Translations under genes and position numbers: made by a program
Shown: one piece after another, positions 59,423-64,000 of the stretch
Layout: every line of letters begins with the position of its first letter
Position numbering within the stretch: position 1 is the stretch's first letter
The notes under the pieces: model-generated
Database searches by the model: none
Told to the model about the DNA's origin: nothing
What the model saw: the letters and a program-made list of their open reading frames with translations, nothing else
From: Deinococcus sp. Leaf326
Lineage (GTDB): Bacteria > Deinococcota > Deinococci > Deinococcales > Deinococcaceae
Direction of reading: 5' to 3'
Assembly (NCBI RefSeq): GCF_001424185.1
Contig: NZ_LMOM01000054.1
Location: forward strand, 62,749 to 126,748
Length of the DNA stretch: 64,000 nt

Positions 59423-60645
59423 GCGCGGGCCTCCAGCACGGCTCCGATCCCCTGGACCGCGTGCCAGATGTCGGCGTGCGAGTGATACAGCGGCGTGAGG
59501 CCGAAGCGCAGGATGTCCGGCGTGCGGAAGTCCCCGATGATTCCGGCGGCGATCAGGTCGGCCATGACCTCGCGTGCCTGCGGGTGGCGGTAGCTCACCT
59601 GCGAGCCGCGTTCAGGCTCGGCCGACGGCGTGACCAGCATCAGGGGAAAGCGGGCCACGAGCGGTTCCATCAGTGCCGTAAAGGTGCGGCCCAGCGACAG
59701 CGACTTCTCCCGCACGTCGGCCATGTCCACGTCCGCGAACACGTCCAGGGCGGTGTCCAGCGCACTCAGGCTCAGGACCTGTGGCGTGCCCACCACGAAG
59801 CGGCGCGCGCCGGGGGCGGGGGCGTAGTCGCGGGCCATCTCGAAGGGGTCGGCGTGGCCCATCCAGCCGCTCAGCACGACGGGGGCCGCCGCGTGGTGCT
59901 GAGCGGCCACGAACAGGAATGCGGGCGCGCCGGGGCCGCCGTTCAGGAACTTGTAGCCGCAGCCCACCGCGAAGTCGGCGCCGCAGCCGTTCAGGTCTAC
60001 GGCGAAGGCCCCCGCCGAGTGCGCCAGGTCCCACACGGTCAGGATGCCCTGAGCGTGGGCCTGTGCGGTGATGGCCGCCATGTCCAGCCGCCGCCCGGTG
60101 CGGTAATCCACTTCCGTCAGGAGGAGCACGCCCACGTCGCTCGTCAGGTTCGCGGTGATGTCGGCGGCGGGCACGCGGCGCAGTTCCAGGGTGCCGGTCA
60201 GCGTGCCCAGGCCCTGCGCCATGTAGAGGTCGGTGGGGAAGTTGTCGGCGTCGGTGAGGATCACGCGGCGCTCGCCGGCCAGGGTGAGACCAGCAGCCAG
60301 GGCCTTGAAGGTGTTGACGCTCGTGCTGTCGCCCACCGCGACCTCGTGCGGCTGCGCGCCGATGAGGCGGGCAATCTTGGCGGCCACGCGGTCGGGCAGA
60401 GCCATCCAGTCCTGGGCGGCCTCCGCATCTGCGGTCCACGAGCGGATGAGCTGCTGGCCCCACTCCTGCGAGGCGACGTGCGAGAGCCGCGCGGGCACAT
60501 TGCGGGGCATGGCCCCCAGGCTGTTGCCGTCGAGGTAGATCGCGTCCCCCGGCAACGCGAACTGTTCGCGCTTGTGCCGCAGCGGGTCGTGGGCGTCGAG
60601 GGTCTGGATGTGGGCGGGCACGGTCTGGGCCTGAAGGGTCGTCAC
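59419..60645 (-). CDS. kynU: Kynureninase
   Basis: 408 residues, PLP-dependent; cleaves kynurenine to anthranilate and alanine. DAIYLDGNSLGAMPRNVPAR, VAVGDSTSVNTFKALAA, VWDLAHSAGAFAVDLNGCGA and CGYKFLNGGPGAPAFLFVA, where the Lys is the PLP-binding residue. Starts with GTG at 60645, which has GAGAGG 8 nt upstream and is 30 residues inside the longest ORF. A small ORF precedes it. With kynA downstream it returns Trp to anthranilate and lies 0.9 kb from trpB and trpA. Confidence 0.95.
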   Translation of the reverse strand: MTTLQAQTVPAHIQTLDAHDPLRHKREQFALPGDAIYLDGNSLGAMPRNVPARLSHVASQEWGQQLIRSWTADAEAAQDWMALPDRVAAKIARLIGAQPHEVAVGDSTSVNTFKALAAGLTLAGERRVILTDADNFPTDLYMAQGLGTLTGTLELRRVPAADITANLTSDVGVLLLTEVDYRTGRRLDMAAITAQAHAQGILTVWDLAHSAGAFAVDLNGCGADFAVGCGYKFLNGGPGAPAFLFVAAQHHAAAPVVLSGWMGHADPFEMARDYAPAPGARRFVVGTPQVLSLSALDTALDVFADVDMADVREKSLSLGRTFTALMEPLVARFPLMLVTPSAEPERGSQVSYRHPQAREVMADLIAAGIIGDFRTPDILRFGLTPLYHSHADIWHAVQGIGAVLEARA

Positions 60646-60692
60646 GATGAAATCCTCTCTGATGAACGGGCGGGAGCCGAAAAAAGCGGTTC
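60646..60692 (-). promoter_or_regulatory. Possible attenuator hairpin and T-tract before kynU
   Basis: On the minus strand, GCGG-N9-CCGC ends directly in TTTTTT. The stem covers the last Arg codon and stop codon of the Trp-Trp ORF. The stem is only 4 bp, so it is a weak terminator on its own, but its position is unusual. Confidence 0.4.
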
Positions 60693-60806
60693 TCAGCGCC
60701 GCGCGTTCAGGGGACGGCCCAGACAGGCGCACCACCAGGGCCGCAGCGCCGGGGCGATCTCGTTCGCCGGACAGCGCCGCTGCACCTGAAGTCGCAGGCA
60801 GGTCAT
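60693..60806 (-). CDS. Candidate tryptophan leader peptide of the kyn operon
   Basis: 37 residues from ATG at 60806: starts MTCLRLQVQRRC, has a middle PANEIAPALRP, then PWWCAC and ends LGRPLNARR. Two consecutive TGG codons lie near the 3' end, with a Cys-Ala-Cys just after. It starts 7 nt from a TATACT box, so it is the first thing translated on the kyn message, and ends 47 nt before the kynU start. A Trp-sensing role fits the operon but is inference; a small DNA- or metal-binding protein is an alternative. Confidence 0.55.
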   Translation of the reverse strand: MTCLRLQVQRRCPANEIAPALRPWWCACLGRPLNARR

Positions 60807-60813
60807 GGCGCCC

Positions 60814-60819
60814 AGTATA
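60814..60819 (-). promoter_or_regulatory. -10 box TATACT of the kyn operon
   Basis: TATACT, 7 nt before the leader ORF ATG. TCTACA lies 19 nt further upstream as a weak -35. The box lies within 34 nt of the phosphatase stop. Confidence 0.7.
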
Positions 60820-60852
60820 GGAGCCGTGGCCGCAGGCCTGTAGACCCGGGAT

Positions 60853-61470
60853 TCAGGCCAGGGTGTGCAGATGCTCCGCGTCTGCCACCCGCACCGCGCG
60901 CCAGCCCCCGGCCCCGCCCTCCAATTCCGTGATCGCCGTGTTGGCGTGGGCATATCTCTGGTCGGCCCAGGCGTCGTCGAAGGTCACGCCCAGCAGGTCG
61001 CACAGCGCCGCCTGGAGCGCCAGCCCGTGCGACACCACGATGGGTGTGCCGCCCCGCGCCAAGGCCGTCGCCAGTGCTATACGCAGTCGGGCGCGCACCT
61101 GGGCCTCGCTCTCGCCGCCCACGAAGCCGAAGGTGCCGTCGCCGTGGCGAATCCCATCGGCGCCCACCTCCAGGGCGCTGTAGGGACGGCCCGCCCAGCT
61201 CCCGACGTCCATCTCCTGAAGGCCCTCCAGAACGGTCACGTCCGTGTCCAGAGCGGCGGCGATGGCCTCGGCGGTCTGCTTGGCGCGGCGGTAGGTGCTC
61301 GCATACACGCGTGGGTCGGGCAACGCCAGCGCGGCCAGGGCCAGCCCACAGGCCCGCGCCTGGGCCTCGCCGTGCCCGCTGAGGATACTGGGCGCGCTCG
61401 CCGCTCCCTGCAGCACCTTGCGCTGGTTATGCCGGGTTTCGGCGTGCCGGACGAGAAACAGGCGGGACAT
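60853..61470 (-). CDS. Histidine phosphatase family protein (phosphoglycerate mutase-like)
   Basis: 205 residues. LFLVRHAETRHNQRKVLQG carries the RHxE/T catalytic His; the ring TYRRAKQTAEAIAAAL and the second His in VVSHGLALQAAL are in place. This family includes phosphoglycerate mutases, alpha-ribazole phosphatase and others; no subfamily motif settles it. TACCCT (61477-61482) lies 6 nt before the ATG. It is divergent from trpB and precedes the kyn leader by 34 nt, so read-through into kyn is possible. Confidence 0.88.
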   Translation of the reverse strand: MSRLFLVRHAETRHNQRKVLQGAASAPSILSGHGEAQARACGLALAALALPDPRVYASTYRRAKQTAEAIAAALDTDVTVLEGLQEMDVGSWAGRPYSALEVGADGIRHGDGTFGFVGGESEAQVRARLRIALATALARGGTPIVVSHGLALQAALCDLLGVTFDDAWADQRYAHANTAITELEGGAGGWRAVRVADAEHLHTLA

Positions 61471-61517
61471 GGCCTCAGGGTAGCAACCGCCGGGCCAGGT
61501 GAACTTTTCTTCAAACT

Positions 61518-61532
61518 TAGACGAGATGTCTA
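61518..61532. repeat. Inverted repeat between the divergent phosphatase and trpB promoters
   Basis: TAGAC-GAGAT-GTCTA, perfect 5-bp arms over 15 bp, in the interval between the two -10 boxes (61482 and 61557). Its position suits an operator for one or both genes. The repressor is unknown. Confidence 0.5.
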
Positions 61533-61570
61533 CATTTCCCTAACACCCGTTTGGGGTAGGGTTTTACCTT

Positions 61571-62820
<1,250 letters not shown>

Positions 62821-62824
<4 letters not shown>

Positions 62825-63630
62825 CGGCGACGGTGACGGCACCGGTGCGCGGCGCGGCCCGTATCCACGCGGCCTTTGAGCGCGCGAAAAGCGAGGGGCG
62901 CGCGGCCTTCATTCCCTTCATGACGGCCGGGTATCCCAGCGCCGAGGGGTTCCCGGCCGTGGCCGACGCCCTGCTGGCCCGCGCCGACGTGCTGGAGGTG
63001 GGCATTCCGTATTCGGACCCGCTCGGCGACGGCCCCACCATCCAGCGGGCCTCCGAGCAGGCGCTGGCGGGCGGCACGAGCACGCGGCGCACCATCGCCC
63101 TGATCGCTGGGCTGCGTGAGCGCCACGACACGCCCATCGTGATCATGACCTACGTCAACCCGATCTATGCGGTCGGCCCGGCCGAGTTCATGCGGCTGGC
63201 GGCCGAGGCGGGCGTGGACGGCCTGATCCTGCCCGACCTGCCGCCCGACCAGGACATCGAGATCGCGGACCTCGCCGCGCAGCACGGCCTGGCCGTGACC
63301 TTCCTGATCGCCCCGACCTCGACCCCCGCCCGCGTGAAGCTGGTGGCCGAGGCCTGCACCGGCTTCCTGTACGCGGTCAGCGTGACCGGCGTGACCGGCA
63401 CCCGCGAGGGCGCGGCGCTCAGCGAGGTGCCCCGGATGCTCGAACTCGCCCGCCAGTACGCCCGCGTGCCGGTGGCGGTGGGCTTCGGCGTGAAGGACGC
63501 CGCCACCGCCGCCCAGGTGGCGCAGGTGTCCGACGGCGTGGTGGTCGGCAGCGCCTTTATCAACGCAGTCAAGGAAGGGCAGGATGTGGGTGCCCTGGCC
63601 GACGGCATCAAGGCGGGCTGCCGGAAGTAG
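62821..63630 (+). CDS. trpA: Tryptophan synthase alpha chain
   Basis: 269 residues. [38 protein letters not shown] (catalytic Glu and Asp), [40 protein letters not shown] and [20 protein letters not shown]. It cleaves indole-3-glycerol phosphate. The start overlaps the trpB stop, so translation is coupled. A strong terminator follows. Confidence 0.97.
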
Positions 63631-63643
63631 GCTGCGCAACTCT

Positions 63644-63683
63644 AAAAAGCTCCCCGGACCAGGGCGGTCACGGGGAGCTTTTT
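63644..63683. terminator. Bidirectional terminator
   Basis: Perfect 13-bp stem aaaaagctccccg/cggggagcttttt with a 14-nt loop between trpA and the convergent transporter gene; T-tracts on both strands. Confidence 0.9.
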
Positions 63684-63695
63684 TGCGGCGGGATA

Positions 63696-64000
63696 TCAGG
63701 CCGCCTGGGCCTCGGCTTCGGCCAGGTGACGTTTCTGCCAGCGCACCGTGAGCTGCATGATGATCCAGCCGGTGAGGGTCAGAGCCGCGCACAGCAGGTA
63801 CACCGAACGGTAGCCGAAGAGCTGCGCGCAGGCCCCCGACACGACCCCCGAGAGCATGGCCCCGACGTTGTTGGTGTTGGCGAACAGCGTGGTGGCGACG
63901 CTGAAGCGCCCCGGCATCAGTTCCTGGAAGTAGGCCATGCCCAGCCCCGCCATGACCGCCAGCACCGCCGCGCGCACGATCTGCGACAGCACGAGCAGCA
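63696..64000 (-). CDS. MFS transporter, C-terminal part
   Basis: The visible end, about 100 residues, contains two to three membrane helices (AVLAVMAGLGMAYFQELMPG, then a GYRSVYLLCAALTLTGWIIM helix) and closes with a polar tail of Arg/His/Glu/Ala. GAMLSGVVSGACAQLFGYRS is like the last pore helices of sugar-efflux-type MFS proteins (SetA-like). The frame is open to the window edge, so the gene starts beyond 64000. Substrate unknown. Confidence 0.75.
   Translation of the reverse strand, partial: LLVLSQIVRAAVLAVMAGLGMAYFQELMPGRFSVATTLFANTNNVGAMLSGVVSGACAQLFGYRSVYLLCAALTLTGWIIMQLTVRWQKRHLAEAEAQAA

Overview
The window is about 70% GC and gene-dense, and it looks like chromosome from a Deinococcus species. 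The support is a 17-bp radiation/desiccation-type palindrome in the gyrA promoter, the monothiol bacilliredoxin and PIG-L deacetylase genes expected of a bacillithiol user, many secreted Ala/Pro-rich proteins, and TANNNT boxes placed 5-8 nt in front of start codons, as is known for leaderless Deinococcus transcripts. I see no tRNA, rRNA, CRISPR array, transposase or prophage, so this is core chromosome rather than an island.

Layout. 1-9.2 kb: a partial TPR-like gene, a DUF2071 protein, a four-helix-bundle protein, a three-gene signalling operon ending in a HAMP membrane protein, a bacilliredoxin with an extra C-terminal domain, an rRNA methyltransferase, an orphan solute-binding protein and mraY. 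9.2-21.1 kb: ffh, two exported proteins, an AhpD-like protein, a truncated globin, the chorismate mutase/DAHP synthase fusion, an mrp-sufR-like-2'-5' RNA ligase operon (minus strand), a degenerate kinase/PEGA membrane protein, guaA and an MBL hydrolase. 21.2-29.4 kb: divergent glutamine synthetases of types I and III, an AAC(3)-like acetyltransferase, two unrelated ferredoxin-NADP reductases and a Crp/Fnr regulator. 29.7-36.8 kb: gyrA, three tandem Roadblock/LC7-like genes, a PIG-L deacetylase and a beta-propeller protein. 37-46.9 kb: a CCA-type nucleotidyltransferase, a GH13 glycosidase, an oxidoreductase, then SpoIID-like, LptD-like and lipoprotein genes in a row. 47-58.3 kb: a ZapE-like ATPase with a class C beta-lactamase-type hydrolase, an S4 protein, an aldo/keto reductase, secreted proteins, a two-component system, and ParA with a small basic partner and gluQRS. 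58.3-64 kb: a tryptophan locus, with kynU-kynA (degradation) behind a small Trp-Trp leader ORF, a histidine phosphatase, and trpB-trpA (synthesis).

The observation most worth following is the kynU-kynA leader. A 37-codon ORF starts 7 nt after a TATACT box, carries tandem Trp codons, and ends inside a weak hairpin followed by six Ts, 47 nt before kynU. It could be a tryptophan-sensing leader peptide. The second is the DdrO-type palindrome at gyrA. The third is the consistency of the leaderless -10 signal, which resolves about twenty start codons.
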